Origin: G963708325 sp963708325
GTDB lineage: Bacteria; Actinomycetota; Thermoleophilia; Solirubrobacterales; 70-9
Assembly: GCA_963708325.1 (NCBI GenBank)
Contig: OY970203.1
Coordinates: 2,046,001 to 2,110,000, forward strand
Length of the DNA: 64,000 nt
Direction of reading: 5' to 3'
The position numbers were made by a program, and so were the translations under genes. Of this stretch, positions 1 through 7,842 are shown piece after piece. Every line of letters starts with the position of its first letter. The stretch's first letter is position 1. The notes below the pieces were generated by a model, which was not told the DNA's origin, did not search any database, and worked only from the letters and a program-made list of their open reading frames with translations.

Positions 1-696
1 ACCCTGGCGGCGATCGGCAACCGCTTCGCGGAGATCGTCCTGGTGACGAACCTCGCGGCGGCGGCGGGAGTGATCGCAGCCACCGCGACCATGTACCTGA
101 AGTCGAAGACCATCGACATCGGCATGGCCGGCAACGGCGCGATCGCGGGACTGGTCGCGATCACGGCCCCGTCCGGCTATGTCGAGTACTGGGCTGCCCC
201 GATCATCGGCGCGGTGGCCGGGGTGATCGTCGTTCTCGGCGTGCTCGCAATCGAGAAGCTGCTGGACGACCCGGTGGGCGCGCTGTCGGCGCACGGTCTG
301 GCCGGCATCTGGGGAACGTTGTCCTGCGGCATCTTCACGGCGCCGCGGCTGGCGGAGCTGAACGGCGTCGGTGACGGCGGCCTGTGGTACACGGGCAGCC
401 TGCACCAGTTCGGCGCCCAGGCGCTCGGGGTCGGAGTCGCGTTCGCCTGCGTGTTCGCGGTCTCCTACGCGACGTTCGCGCTGATCAAGGCAACGATCGG
501 CCTTCGGGTGACGCCGGAGCAGGAGGAGTCCGGCCTCGACATCTCCGAGCACGGGATGTACGGGTATCCGGAGCAGTTCATCCCGCAGCCGGAGTACTCC
601 ACCGGGCTACCGGGGACGACCGCACCCGCAGCCGGCGCGCCGATCCCCGCTGTCAGCCCGATGACCGCGACGCAGTCGCAGGGAGGAACGAGATGA
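1..696 (+). CDS. amt: Ammonium transporter Amt, C-terminal part
   Basis: The open frame runs in from the window edge, so the first residues are missing; about 231 residues are visible. They form the last transmembrane helices of an Amt/Mep/Rh channel, which conducts ammonium/ammonia across the cytoplasmic membrane. The segment SAHGLAGIWG (about nt 286-315) carries the second pore histidine of the family, and a cytoplasmic C-tail (RVTPEQEESGLD...) follows the last helix, where P-II proteins dock. An alanine/proline-rich extension ends the protein. Its TGA overlaps the glnB ATG (ATGA), so the two are translationally coupled, as in classical amtB-glnK operons. Confidence 0.93.
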   Translation, partial: TLAAIGNRFAEIVLVTNLAAAAGVIAATATMYLKSKTIDIGMAGNGAIAGLVAITAPSGYVEYWAAPIIGAVAGVIVVLGVLAIEKLLDDPVGALSAHGLAGIWGTLSCGIFTAPRLAELNGVGDGGLWYTGSLHQFGAQALGVGVAFACVFAVSYATFALIKATIGLRVTPEQEESGLDISEHGMYGYPEQFIPQPEYSTGLPGTTAPAAGAPIPAVSPMTATQSQGGTR

Positions 697-1061
697 AGAA
701 GATCGAGGCGTACATCCGCCACGAGGCGTTCGAGCCGATCAGGGCCGAGCTGCTCGAGAGGGGGTTCCCCTCCCTGTCGATCGGCGAGGTCAAGGGCTCG
801 GGTCGCCAGAAGGGAGTGGTCGAGCGTTACCGTGGCTCGACGCTGACCGTCAACGTGCGGCCGAAGCTGAAGGTGGAGGTCGTGGTCGACGACAAGGACA
901 AGGGCCTGGTCGTCGAGACGATCCTGCGGCACGCCCGCACGGGCGAGGTGGGCGACGGAAAGATCTTCGTCCTGCCGGTGGAGGAGGCGATCCGCATCCG
1001 CACCGGCGAGGAGGGCGAGGACGTCCTGCAGGCGCACACGGAGGCCGAGATTCCGGCCTGA
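693..1061 (+). CDS. glnB: P-II nitrogen regulatory protein
   Basis: This 122-residue P-II signal protein senses 2-oxoglutarate and ATP/ADP and normally binds and blocks the coupled Amt channel. The T-loop GRQKG...YRG begins near residue 37, and the C-terminal nucleotide-binding segment (TGEVGDGKIFV, then RIRTGE) is intact. Tyr46 is present, but position 51, the tyrosine uridylylated in E. coli GlnB and adenylylated in mycobacterial GlnK, is leucine (RGSTLTVN). Covalent control at that site is therefore unlikely and regulation is probably only by ligands; that is inference. The ATG overlaps the amt stop by 4 nt, and glnA follows after a hairpin. Confidence 0.95.
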   Translation: MKKIEAYIRHEAFEPIRAELLERGFPSLSIGEVKGSGRQKGVVERYRGSTLTVNVRPKLKVEVVVDDKDKGLVVETILRHARTGEVGDGKIFVLPVEEAIRIRTGEEGEDVLQAHTEAEIPA

Positions 1062-1089
1062 CGCGTCCGCCGAACCAAGACCGATCGGC

Positions 1090-1119
1090 GCGGGCGGGGC
1101 TTCGGATTGCCCCGCCCGC
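1090..1119 (+). terminator. Hairpin between glnB and glnA
   Basis: A perfect 11-bp GC stem (1090-1100 with 1109-1119) closes an 8-nt loop TTCGGATT. No T-run follows, so it may attenuate rather than end amt-glnB transcription, or stabilise an mRNA end upstream of glnA. Confidence 0.6.
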
Positions 1120-1149
1120 CCGCTCACGAAGAAAAGGAGACACCGACCG

Positions 1150-2523
1150 ATGGCAACGATCACACCCCCCGAGGCTTCGGCAGGCGACATTCTCGCCCGG
1201 GTCGAGGAGGAGGGCATCGAGTTCATCCGCTTCTGGTTCACCGACCTCAACGGCCAGCTGAAGAGCTTCGCCGTCGGTCGCGAGGAGTTGGACGGCGCGC
1301 TCGAGGACGGAATGGGGTTCGACGGCTCGTCGATCACCGGCTTCAATCGGATCGAGGAGTCGGACATGGTGGCGATGCCCGATCCCGATACATACGTCGT
1401 GCTGCCGTGGCGGGACGACGGTGGCGCCGGCAAGGGCAATGTCGCAAGGATGTTCTGCGACGTGCTGAAGCCAGGTGGCGAGCCCTACGAGGGTGACCCG
1501 CGGTTCGTGATGCGCCGGGCGATCGCCCGCGCCAACGACATGGGCTTCGACACCTTCAACCTCGGCCCGGAGCTGGAGTTCTTCTACTTCGCGGCGGACG
1601 AGCTCGGTCCCGACGGCATGCCGGAAATCCTCGACAAGGGCGGCTACTTCGACCTCACGACCCTCGACGCCGGATCCGATCTGCGGCGCGACACCGTGAA
1701 CGCACTGAAGGCGGTCGGGATCCCTGTCGAGTACACGCACCACGAGGTCGGGCCGTCGCAGCACGAGATCGACATGCGCTACGCCGAGGGCCTGCGGATG
1801 TCGGACAACGCGATGACCTACCGAATCGTCGTCAAGGAGATCGCCCACCAGCACGGCGTCTACGCGACGTTCATGCCGAAGCCGCTGTTCGGCGAGAACG
1901 GTTCGGGGATGCATACCCACCAGTCCCTGTTCTCCGGAGGGTCGAACGCGTTCTTCGACGCCGACGATCGCTACCACCTGTCCGACACGGCAAGGATGTA
2001 CATCGCGGGCCTCCTGCGCCACGCCCGCGAGATCGCGGCTTTGTTCGCGCCCAACGTGAACAGCTACAAGCGGCTGGTTCCCGGATACGAGGCGCCTGTG
2101 TACTGCGCCTGGTCGCAGCGCAACCGGTCCGCACTGGTCCGGGTTCCGGTCTATCACCCCGGCAAGGAGCAGGCGACCCGGTGCGAGCTGCGCTGCCCCG
2201 ATCCCTCATGCAACCCGTACCTGACGTTCGCGGCGATGCTGCACGCCGGGCTGGACGGGATCGAGCACGGCTACGAGATCCCCGAGCCGATGGAGACCAA
2301 TCTCTACGACCTCAGCCACGACGAGCGCGCGGCGCGCGGCATCGAGCAGCTCCCGGAGACGCTCGGCGAGGCGATCGAGGAGCTTGCCGGCTCCGACCTG
2401 GTTCGGAGGGCGCTCGGCGATCACATATTCGAGCGCTACGTGGAGCTCAAGCGGCAGGAGTGGGAGGAGTACCGGGTGCAGGTGAGCCGCTGGGAGCTGG
2501 AGAGGTACCTCCCGGTGCTCTAG
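1150..2523 (+). CDS. glnA: Glutamine synthetase, type I
   Basis: The 457-residue protein makes glutamine from glutamate, ammonia and ATP in the cytoplasm. Family landmarks are all present: GFDGSS (57-61), the metal ligands in GPELEF (139-144) and HHEVGPSQHE (197-206), NGSGMH (250-255), the NxxKRLVPGYEAP loop (304-316) and NRSALVR (325-331). The C-terminus (WELERYL) resembles the GSI-alpha type. Tyr386 in NLYDLS aligns with the adenylylated tyrosine of enteric enzymes, but the following prolines are missing, so adenylylation is doubtful. The ATG is preceded by AAAGGAG. It sits downstream of amt-glnB, giving one ammonium uptake/assimilation block. Confidence 0.97.
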   Translation: MATITPPEASAGDILARVEEEGIEFIRFWFTDLNGQLKSFAVGREELDGALEDGMGFDGSSITGFNRIEESDMVAMPDPDTYVVLPWRDDGGAGKGNVARMFCDVLKPGGEPYEGDPRFVMRRAIARANDMGFDTFNLGPELEFFYFAADELGPDGMPEILDKGGYFDLTTLDAGSDLRRDTVNALKAVGIPVEYTHHEVGPSQHEIDMRYAEGLRMSDNAMTYRIVVKEIAHQHGVYATFMPKPLFGENGSGMHTHQSLFSGGSNAFFDADDRYHLSDTARMYIAGLLRHAREIAALFAPNVNSYKRLVPGYEAPVYCAWSQRNRSALVRVPVYHPGKEQATRCELRCPDPSCNPYLTFAAMLHAGLDGIEHGYEIPEPMETNLYDLSHDERAARGIEQLPETLGEAIEELAGSDLVRRALGDHIFERYVELKRQEWEEYRVQVSRWELERYLPVL

Positions 2524-2538
2524 GTCCGGGACGCGGCG

Positions 2539-3705
2539 ATGCGAGACCTTCACGCTCGACTGCTGGGCGCCGTCCTCGGCGGCGACGGCCTGCAGGGCGT
2601 GGCGGATCTCGCCGCGGCCGAGGCCGGCGGGCCGGTGGCGATCGTGCTGCCGGCCCGCGGCATCGCCGTGTCGGCGCCTCCCGGACGCGTCTCCGCCGAG
2701 CTGTCCGCCTACGTGTCCCGCCGGGTCGGCGGCGGTGAGCGGGCCGAACCCCCCGCGCCGGTCGAGGTCGAGGTGCCGGTCTTGGTCGGCGAGCGCCAGA
2801 TCGGCGCCGTCGTGGTTCTGTCCGCCGGCAACGGATCGGCGCCCGACCGCGCGCCGGCGATCGACGGCGACGAGGTCGCCCGTGCGGCGGCGATGGCCGC
2901 GATCACCGAGGTCGCGGTGAGCGACGCCCGCGACGAGGTCGAGCACGACCTCCGCGCCAGCCTGATCGAGGATCTCCGCACGGGAGCCGTCGGCGGCGCC
3001 GCCGTCGCTCGGCGAGCCGACCGCCTCGGCTGCGAGCTGGTTCGCGGCGGCCTGGCGATGGTGAACGAGATCGAGTCGGCGAAGCCTCGCGGGGCGGCAG
3101 CCCTGATCGAGAGCGAGTGGCCCGGCGCCCTCGCCGAGCCGATCGAGGGCCGCATCTACGCGATCCTGCCGGCTTGCGGCGGCGATGGCGCCCCCGAGTC
3201 CGCGCTGGAGGAGGCGCGCAGGCTGGTCCGGCGCATTCGGGTTCACGGGCCGGCGGCCGTCAGCTCCTTCTACCCCGACCCGTCCGAGCTCGCCCATGCC
3301 GTCCGCGAGGCGGAGCTGGTGCTCGAGGTGGTTCGCCGCGACGGTCCGCTGGCCGAGCAGATCGAGGTCGGTGCCGGCGACGGCGTCTACCGGCTCCTGT
3401 TCAGAGCGCTCGTCTCGCATCCGGAGGAGGTCCGCAGCTTCTACGCGGACACGGTTGCGCCGCTTGTCGAGTACGACCGCCAGTACCGCTCCCAGCTCCT
3501 GACCACTCTCGAGACCTATCTGGCGGAGGACTGCAACATGAACGCCGCCGCGCGGGCGATCTTCGCCCATCGCCACACGGTCTCCTACCGGCTCGATCGG
3601 GTGCGCGAGCTGACCGGCCTCGACCCGACCTCGAGCGCCGACCGCGAGCGGCTCGGCCTCGGCATTAAGGCGTACCGGATCATCGAGCCGACGCTGCCCC
3701 GCTGA
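2539..3705 (+). CDS. PucR/CdaR-type transcriptional regulator
   Basis: A 388-residue cytoplasmic regulator. The last about 60 residues (LLTTLETYLAEDCNMNAAA...HRHTVSYRLDRV) are the PucR C-terminal helix-turn-helix, with the family's characteristic H-TVxYRL sequence. The N-terminal two thirds look like a sensory region without a motif I recognise. It starts 15 nt after glnA and is likely co-transcribed. The position suggests a role in nitrogen control, but PucR-type regulators also govern purine, glycerate and amino acid genes, so the target is unknown. Confidence 0.85.
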   Translation: MRDLHARLLGAVLGGDGLQGVADLAAAEAGGPVAIVLPARGIAVSAPPGRVSAELSAYVSRRVGGGERAEPPAPVEVEVPVLVGERQIGAVVVLSAGNGSAPDRAPAIDGDEVARAAAMAAITEVAVSDARDEVEHDLRASLIEDLRTGAVGGAAVARRADRLGCELVRGGLAMVNEIESAKPRGAAALIESEWPGALAEPIEGRIYAILPACGGDGAPESALEEARRLVRRIRVHGPAAVSSFYPDPSELAHAVREAELVLEVVRRDGPLAEQIEVGAGDGVYRLLFRALVSHPEEVRSFYADTVAPLVEYDRQYRSQLLTTLETYLAEDCNMNAAARAIFAHRHTVSYRLDRVRELTGLDPTSSADRERLGLGIKAYRIIEPTLPR

Positions 3706-3762
3706 CAAATCAGTCACGGCGCCGCCCTGCCCAGTGCCGGCGAAATAGACTCTCGCCAGCCG

Positions 3763-4227
3763 ATGAGCGCGACCCGGACCAGGAACGCTGCAGCCGGCTC
3801 GCCGAAGGCGTTCTCGTCGGGCGACGAGATGCGGGCGCTGCTCGACCGGGTGCTGACGGAGATCGACGCCGACCCCGACGCCGGGCCGCGGCTGCGCGCC
3901 GCCGACACGGCGGTGCGCCTCGAGGTCAGCGACCTCGGCCTCGTCCTCAACGTCGCGGCCAGCGACGACCCCGACCACTGCGTCGCGTGGAGCTTCTCCG
4001 ACCGCGTCGCGTGGGAGCCGAAGCTGCGGCTGACGATGGACTCCGACGTCGCGAACGGCTACCTGCAGGGCAAGGAGAACGTCGCGATCGCCACCGTCCG
4101 CGGCAGGATCAGCACCTCCTGCGACGCCCGCGTCGCCCTGCGCTACTTCCCCGCTTCGCGGATCGTCTTCGAGCGCTACCGGACCGTCCTCGCCCGCGAG
4201 CGTCCGGACCTGCTGCTCGACGACTGA
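3763..4227 (+). CDS. SCP2 sterol-binding domain protein
   Basis: A 154-residue soluble protein matching the SCP2 lipid-binding fold: alternating strands, a hydrophobic tunnel segment (LRLTMDSDVANGYLQGK) and GRISTSCDARVALRYF near the end. These small proteins are thought to carry lipids or acyl-CoAs; no catalytic motif is visible. A TAGACT hexamer at 3746-3751 lies 11 nt before the ATG, a likely -10 box for a very short leader. A stem-loop directly after the stop separates it from the next locus. Confidence 0.75.
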   Translation: MSATRTRNAAAGSPKAFSSGDEMRALLDRVLTEIDADPDAGPRLRAADTAVRLEVSDLGLVLNVAASDDPDHCVAWSFSDRVAWEPKLRLTMDSDVANGYLQGKENVAIATVRGRISTSCDARVALRYFPASRIVFERYRTVLARERPDLLLDD

Positions 4228-4260
4228 GAGCCTATCCCGGTCCCTACCGAGACAGGCTCT
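4227..4260 (+). terminator. Stem-loop after the SCP2 gene
   Basis: AGAGCCT (4227-4233) pairs with AGGCTCT (4254-4260), with an inner CGGT/ACCG stem. There is no T-tract. It is a probable 3' end for the SCP2 transcript. Confidence 0.5.
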
Positions 4261-4280
4261 GAGCCGACGCCCGTACCCTG

Positions 4281-4310
4281 TTGACTTGGGCACCGGCACG
4301 GTCCTAAGCT
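4281..4310 (+). promoter_or_regulatory. Promoter of the structured RNA
   Basis: TTGACT (-35, 4281-4286) and TAAGCT (-10, 4305-4310) are separated by 18 nt, a good vegetative promoter. Predicted transcription starts near 4317. Confidence 0.6.
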
Positions 4311-4316
4311 GGTTCT

Positions 4317-4472
4317 CTCAACCAGGCAAAAGGCCGCAGTGGGAGACGGCCAGCCTCCGCCTCACGGCGACTGGGCGGAGCGGCCCGAGCCCCCGCGAGG
4401 CACACGCTGCCGAAGGCCGACGTGGCGGGCCGTAAGCCCGCAAGCGACGGGGCTCCGACCCCGTCGCTTTCT
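4317..4472 (+). ncRNA. Candidate structured non-coding RNA
   Basis: About 155 nt lie between a clear promoter and a perfect intrinsic terminator, with no plausible open frame on this strand. I can fold several helices by eye: GGCCG/CGGCC (from 4332), CTCCGCC/GGCGGAG (about 4354-4380), CGGCC/GGCCG (4381-4419) and GCGGGC/GCCCGC (4425-4430 with 4436-4441). It is not tmRNA, RNase P RNA or SRP RNA by their conserved motifs. It could be a stand-alone small RNA, such as a 6S-like RNA, or a riboswitch whose terminator controls the downstream MerR-cyclase gene. The family was not recognised. Confidence 0.5.
4444..4472 (+). terminator. Intrinsic terminator of the structured RNA
   Basis: GCGACGGGG (4444-4452) pairs perfectly with CCCCGTCGC (4459-4467) across a 6-nt loop and is followed by TTTCT. 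Confidence 0.8.
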
Positions 4473-4522
4473 GTGCGGCCGGCCGCTTGCCGGTCGGCCG
4501 CGGCGGGGATACTTCCGCTTCG

Positions 4523-5710
4523 ATGGCGGAGCAGATCTCGATCAACGAGGCGGCGCGCAGAGCCGGGGTCTCGCCGGCGACGCTGAAGCGCTGGGCGGAG
4601 GAGAAGGTGATCCCCGTCAAGCGCGGCCGCTGGACCGAGACGGCCGCGGCGCAGGCGCGGGTCGTCGCGCGCATGCGCGAGCGCGGTCACTCGCTGGCGT
4701 CCCTCAAGCGAGCGGTCAAGGAGGGACGACTCGCGTTCGGCTATGCGGAGGAGCTGTTCCCGAAGCGCTCCGAGGAGCGCTTCACCCCGCAGGAGGTCGC
4801 CGAGCGCACCGGGTTGGAGCTGGAGCTGATCGAGCGGCTGATGCACCTGCTGGGAACGCCGATGGGCCTCGACAGCGACTTGGGGATCGAGGACCTGCGG
4901 GCGATGCAGCACTGCGCGGACGTGCTCGCCTCCGGCTTTCCCCTGGTCGCGTTCCTCCAGCTCGTCCGCGTCTACGCGCAGTCGATCCGCAGGATTGCCG
5001 ACGCCGAGGTTCGCACCTTCCACCTCTACGTGCACGAGCCGCTGATCCGCGACGGCGTCTCGGCACTGGAGATGGCGGAGGAGATGGGGGACCTCGCCGG
5101 CGACCTGCTGCCGGTGTCCGGGCCGCTGATGGACTACATGCACCAGCGCTACCTGCGCTTCTTCATCGAGCAGGACGTCGTCGGCCACATGGAGAGCGAG
5201 ACCGAGACGCAGCGCGGCCTTGCGCGGGTGTCGACCACGTTCTGCTTCGTCGACCTCACCGGCTTCACCCGCTACACGGAGGAGGAGGGAGACGAGGAGG
5301 CCCTCGACATGATCGAGCGCTTCGTCGACACCGTCGAGGCGACCCTGCCGGCGGAGGCGACGGTCGTCAAGACGATCGGCGACGAGGTGATGATCGTCTC
5401 GCCCGAGGCGGGCTCGCTCACCGAGTGGGCGGTCGGGTTCATGAAGCTCTTCGAGGAGCGCCCGCAACCGCGGGTCGGCATCCACTGCGGCGCCGCCGTC
5501 TATCGCGACGGGGACTACTTCGGCGGTGACGTCAACCTTGCGCATCGCGTCGTCAACCGAGCGCTCGGGGGAGAGGTGCTGGTGACCAAGCCCTGCGTCG
5601 GCGCGATCGAGTCCTCCGACTTCCTCGAGTTCGACCCGATCGGCGAGGTGCGGCTGAAGGGCTTCCCCCAGGCGACGGAGCTGTTCATCGCCCGCTCGGC
5701 TCGGGACTAA
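4523..5710 (+). CDS. MerR-type HTH protein with class III nucleotide cyclase domain
   Basis: The 395-residue protein begins with a MerR-like winged helix (ISINEAARRAGVSPATLKRW, residues 5-24) and a second HTH-like stretch near 87-130. It ends in an adenylate/guanylate cyclase catalytic domain (about 236-390). Visible active-site residues are metal-binding D244 (FVDLTGFT) and D287 (KTIGDE), Lys283 at the purine-selecting position, and transition-state N338 and R342 (VNLAHR). It is probably an active cyclase making cAMP, possibly also DNA-bound. ATG 4523 is preferred to the upstream TTG because GATACT (4508-4513) lies 9 nt before it and the HTH starts there. Confidence 0.85.
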   Translation: MAEQISINEAARRAGVSPATLKRWAEEKVIPVKRGRWTETAAAQARVVARMRERGHSLASLKRAVKEGRLAFGYAEELFPKRSEERFTPQEVAERTGLELELIERLMHLLGTPMGLDSDLGIEDLRAMQHCADVLASGFPLVAFLQLVRVYAQSIRRIADAEVRTFHLYVHEPLIRDGVSALEMAEEMGDLAGDLLPVSGPLMDYMHQRYLRFFIEQDVVGHMESETETQRGLARVSTTFCFVDLTGFTRYTEEEGDEEALDMIERFVDTVEATLPAEATVVKTIGDEVMIVSPEAGSLTEWAVGFMKLFEERPQPRVGIHCGAAVYRDGDYFGGDVNLAHRVVNRALGGEVLVTKPCVGAIESSDFLEFDPIGEVRLKGFPQATELFIARSARD

Positions 5711-5713
5711 TCT
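5708..5713 (+). promoter_or_regulatory. -10 box of tilS, overlapping a stop codon
   Basis: TAATCT ends 6 nt before the tilS ATG, consistent with a leaderless mRNA. Its first three bases are the TAA stop of the cyclase gene. Confidence 0.5.
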
Positions 5714-5719
5714 CCTCAC

Positions 5720-7060
5720 ATGCAGCAAGAAGCGCTGGGCGAGCTCGCCCGGGTGGTGCGTGACAGTGGCCTGATCGCGGCCGGCTCCCGGGGCGTCGTG
5801 CTCGTGTCCGGCGGGCCCGACTCGGCCTGCGCCGCTGCCGGCGCCGCCGCCCACGCAGGCGCGGCGAGCGTGCACGCGCTCCACCTCGACTACGGGCTGC
5901 GGGCCGACTCCGGGCTCGATCGCCGCACCTGCGAGGAGCTGTGCGGGGCGCTCGGAATCGAGCTGGACACCGAAAGGCCGCGCCTCGGCGAGGGGAATAT
6001 GCAGGCGGCCGCGCGGGAGGCCCGCTATGCCGCCGCCGAGCGGCTCGCCGACCGCCTCTGCGCCGACTGGATCGCGACCGGCCACACGCGCACCGACCTT
6101 GCCGAGACCGTCGTCTACCGGCTCGCGACGTCGCCCGGATCGAGGGCGCTGCTGGGGCTGCCGGAACGGCGCGGCCGGCTCGTGCGGCCGCTGCTCGCGA
6201 TCGGCCGTGACGACGCGCGGCGCCTCGCGACCGAGGCGGGCCTGCCGTTCCGGGACGATCCCTCGAACGCGGATCCCGGCTTCGCGCGCAACCGCGTCCG
6301 CGCCGAGATCATGCCCGTCCTGCGCGAGCTGAGCCCGGCGGCCGAGCGCAACATCGCCGCCACCCGGGCCGAGATCGCCGAGGACGCCGAGGCGCTGGGC
6401 CACTTCGCCGACGAGGCGCTCGACGCCGCCGGGGCGTCGGGCGCGGTCGCGGCGGTGTCGGCCGAAGCACTCTCGGGGCTCGAGCCAGCCGTGCGGCGGC
6501 TGGCCCTGCGCCGGCTTGCCGAGCGAGTCGCCGGGCGCGTGGTGCCGCTCGGCAGGGAACGAGCCGCCGAGATCTGGCGGCTCGCCCGCGCGTCGGAGGG
6601 CGGCGAGGTGGAATTGGGCGGCGGTCTGCGGGCGCTCTGCGAGCACGGCATGGTGCGCTTCGTCGCCGGCGAGGAGCCGGTGCCCGAGCCCGTCACGATG
6701 ACCGTCCCCGGGCGCTGCCGCTTCGGCCCCTGGGAGCTTCGAGCCGACCTGCGCTCGCCGCCGGTCGATCCCGCCGGCCCCGAGCTGGCCACGCTCGACG
6801 CCGCCTCCCTCGGCCCGGAGCTGCTCGTGCGCGGATGGCGCGAGGGCGACCGCATGCGGCCCCTGGGGCTGGGCGGAAGCAAGAGCCTCGCCGACCTGTT
6901 CGCCGACAGCCGCGTGCCGCGCTCGCTGCGGCGCCGGCTGCCCCTGGTCACGGCGGGCGGGCGGATCGCCTGGGTCGCCGGCGTCGCCGTCTCGGACGAC
7001 TTCAAGCTGGCGCCCGGGGCGCGCGAGGTCGCGGTGCTGAGCGCCACGATCGCCGAGTAG
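5720..7060 (+). CDS. tilS: tRNA(Ile)-lysidine synthase
   Basis: A 446-residue cytoplasmic enzyme that converts C34 of the CAU anticodon of tRNA-Ile2 to lysidine, changing both charging and decoding from AUG to AUA. The N-terminal PP-loop ATP-binding motif reads VSGGPDS (about 29-35). The ATGHTRTDLAET segment and the RNRVR element are typical of TilS, and a C-terminal substrate-binding domain ends in the GRIAWVAGVAVSDDFK region. It heads the conserved tilS-hpt-ftsH series. Confidence 0.95.
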   Translation: MQQEALGELARVVRDSGLIAAGSRGVVLVSGGPDSACAAAGAAAHAGAASVHALHLDYGLRADSGLDRRTCEELCGALGIELDTERPRLGEGNMQAAAREARYAAAERLADRLCADWIATGHTRTDLAETVVYRLATSPGSRALLGLPERRGRLVRPLLAIGRDDARRLATEAGLPFRDDPSNADPGFARNRVRAEIMPVLRELSPAAERNIAATRAEIAEDAEALGHFADEALDAAGASGAVAAVSAEALSGLEPAVRRLALRRLAERVAGRVVPLGRERAAEIWRLARASEGGEVELGGGLRALCEHGMVRFVAGEEPVPEPVTMTVPGRCRFGPWELRADLRSPPVDPAGPELATLDAASLGPELLVRGWREGDRMRPLGLGGSKSLADLFADSRVPRSLRRRLPLVTAGGRIAWVAGVAVSDDFKLAPGAREVAVLSATIAE

Positions 7061-7063
7061 GCT
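7058..7063 (+). promoter_or_regulatory. -10 box of hpt, overlapping a stop codon
   Basis: TAGGCT ends 6 nt before the hpt GTG; TAG is the tilS stop. A leaderless start is inferred. Confidence 0.5.
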
Positions 7064-7069
7064 CAGCGC

Positions 7070-7636
7070 GTGGATCAGGCTGCTGAGGCGATGCGCGACC
7101 CGGCTATAGGAGAGACCCTGGTCGAGGCTCAGGACCTTGCCCGACGCGTGACCGAGCTGGGCGCGGAGATCAGCGCCGACTACGCGGGCCGCGACCTGAT
7201 CATGGTCTGCGTGCTGAAGGGGGCCGTGCTCTTCCTCGCCGACCTGATGCGGGCGATGACGGTGCCCTGCGAGGTCGACTTCATGGCGGTCTCGAGCTAC
7301 GGGTCCGCCACCGACTCGTCGGGCGTCGTGCGCATCCTCAAGGACCTCGACTCGCCGATCGAAGGGCGCGAGGTGCTGATCGTCGAGGACATCATCGACT
7401 CCGGCCTGACGCTGCACTACCTGCTGCGCAACCTGCGCGCCCGCAACCCCGCCTCGCTCGAGGTCTGCGCGCTGCTCACCAAGCCGGAGCGCCGTCGCGT
7501 CGACCTCCCGATCCGCTACGTGGGCTTCGAGATCCCGAACCGGTTCGCGATCGGCTACGGGCTCGACCACGCCCAGCGCTTCCGTCAGCTGGCCTACGTC
7601 GCGGCGCTGAACGACGCCGGCGAGCAATCCCGCTAG
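7070..7636 (+). CDS. hpt: Hypoxanthine phosphoribosyltransferase
   Basis: The 188-residue purine-salvage enzyme transfers hypoxanthine or guanine to PRPP, giving IMP or GMP. The PRPP loop is LIVEDIIDSGLTL (about 103-115), followed by the LLTKPERRR and YVGFEIPNRFAIGYGLD segments typical of the family. GTG 7070 is chosen because a TANNNT box lies 6 nt upstream; ATG 7091 is the alternative. The tilS-hpt-ftsH order is widely conserved. Confidence 0.95.
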   Translation: MDQAAEAMRDPAIGETLVEAQDLARRVTELGAEISADYAGRDLIMVCVLKGAVLFLADLMRAMTVPCEVDFMAVSSYGSATDSSGVVRILKDLDSPIEGREVLIVEDIIDSGLTLHYLLRNLRARNPASLEVCALLTKPERRRVDLPIRYVGFEIPNRFAIGYGLDHAQRFRQLAYVAALNDAGEQSR

Positions 7637-7741
7637 TTGCGGCCCGCGGCACGATCCCCAGCGGCCGCGTCGGCTGCCTGCGACCGCCGGAGTTGAGGAT
7701 CGCGGTGCGGCGCCACCGGTCCGGCCTTCTCGGTCCCGCCC

Positions 7742-7758
7742 GGCGCCTCTGAGGCGCC
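7742..7758 (+). terminator. Short hairpin after hpt
   Basis: GGCGCCT pairs with AGGCGCC over a 3-nt loop in the 206-nt gap before ftsH. No T-run follows. A TACGCT hexamer at 7781-7786 may be the ftsH -10 box. Confidence 0.4.
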
Positions 7759-7842
7759 CGGCGCGATTGCACCTCCCTGGTACGCTGAAAACCCGATGCC
7801 GATGCCGATTTTCGGCTGCACATCTCCGATTGCGAGCTTCAG

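Noticed and set aside
4317..4420. Cyclic di-GMP-I riboswitch identity for the structured RNA
   Set aside because: A few short likenesses (GGCAAA, GCTGCCGAAGG) are present, but the conserved GGGACGCAAAGCC core is missing.
4304..7627. 1107-residue open frame on the minus strand
   Set aside because: It lies antisense to the MerR-cyclase, tilS and hpt genes, all with clear conserved motifs, and has no recognisable protein pattern. Long antisense frames are expected at this GC content.
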